NCBI GenBank assembly: GCA_046758845.1
Contig: JBHIBA010000047.1
Coordinates: forward strand, 1 to 20,933
DNA length: 20,933 bases
From: JBHIBA01 sp046758845
GTDB lineage: Bacteria; UBA8248; JACPRG01; G963555815
Reading direction: 5' to 3'
Position 1 is the first letter of the stretch; each line of letters begins with the position of its first letter. Position numbers and translations under genes: made by a program. Of this stretch, positions 20,928 to 20,933 are shown one piece after another. The notes below the pieces were generated by a model, which saw only the letters and a list, made by a program, of their open reading frames with translations, searched no databases and was not told where the DNA came from.

Positions 20928-20933
20928 ATGAAA

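Overview
The window is GC-rich, densely coded DNA from a diderm (Gram-negative type) bacterium. Evidence for two membranes is an ExbB/ExbD/TonB energy-transducing module, exported TPR proteins and an exported diheme cytochrome c. LL-diaminopimelate aminotransferase, a DUF3830 protein and an FGE-fold protein would fit an uncultured soil, sediment or groundwater lineage (for example Methylomirabilota, Rokubacteria or Tectomicrobia-like). That placement is inference only; no rRNA or other phylogenetic marker is present.

Layout. (1) 129-3921, plus strand: a small membrane protein, then small metabolic genes: a PPOX-class FMN-binding protein, a cupin, a dimeric alpha/beta-barrel protein, a carbon-nitrogen hydrolase, a DUF3830 protein and a flavin-reductase-like protein. 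The barrel, hydrolase and DUF3830 genes are packed together (4-nt overlap, then 3-nt gap); the flavin-reductase gene seems to have its own promoter. This looks like an uncharacterised catabolic or detoxification cluster. (2) 4229-11751, minus strand: five genes transcribed TPR(835 aa)-TPR(1045 aa)-ExbB-ExbD-TonB, with 4-nt overlaps at three of four junctions. It encodes an inner-membrane proton-driven motor and two very large periplasmic TPR proteins. (3) 11752-12301: a long non-coding stretch. On the minus strand it carries a perfect TATAAT, a compact structured RNA and a strong intrinsic terminator, directly ahead of the TPR/TonB operon promoter. (4) 12302-12881, plus strand: two small cysteine-containing proteins separated by a GC-rich, foldable spacer. 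(5) 13072-14618, minus strand: an exported FGE-fold protein without the catalytic cysteines, followed by an exported diheme cytochrome c. (6) 14788-18144, minus strand: biosynthetic genes dapL, folK, a deoxynucleoside kinase and panC. (7) 18694-20904, plus strand: the two subunits of a 3-oxoacid-type CoA-transferase and a metallo-beta-lactamase-fold hydrolase.

The most interesting parts are the TPR/ExbBD/TonB operon, including a TonB-box-like segment near the mature N-terminus of one TPR protein, and the structured RNA/terminator in front of it, which could be a free small RNA (6S-sized) or an attenuator for the operon. No mobile element, CRISPR array, tRNA or rRNA was recognised.
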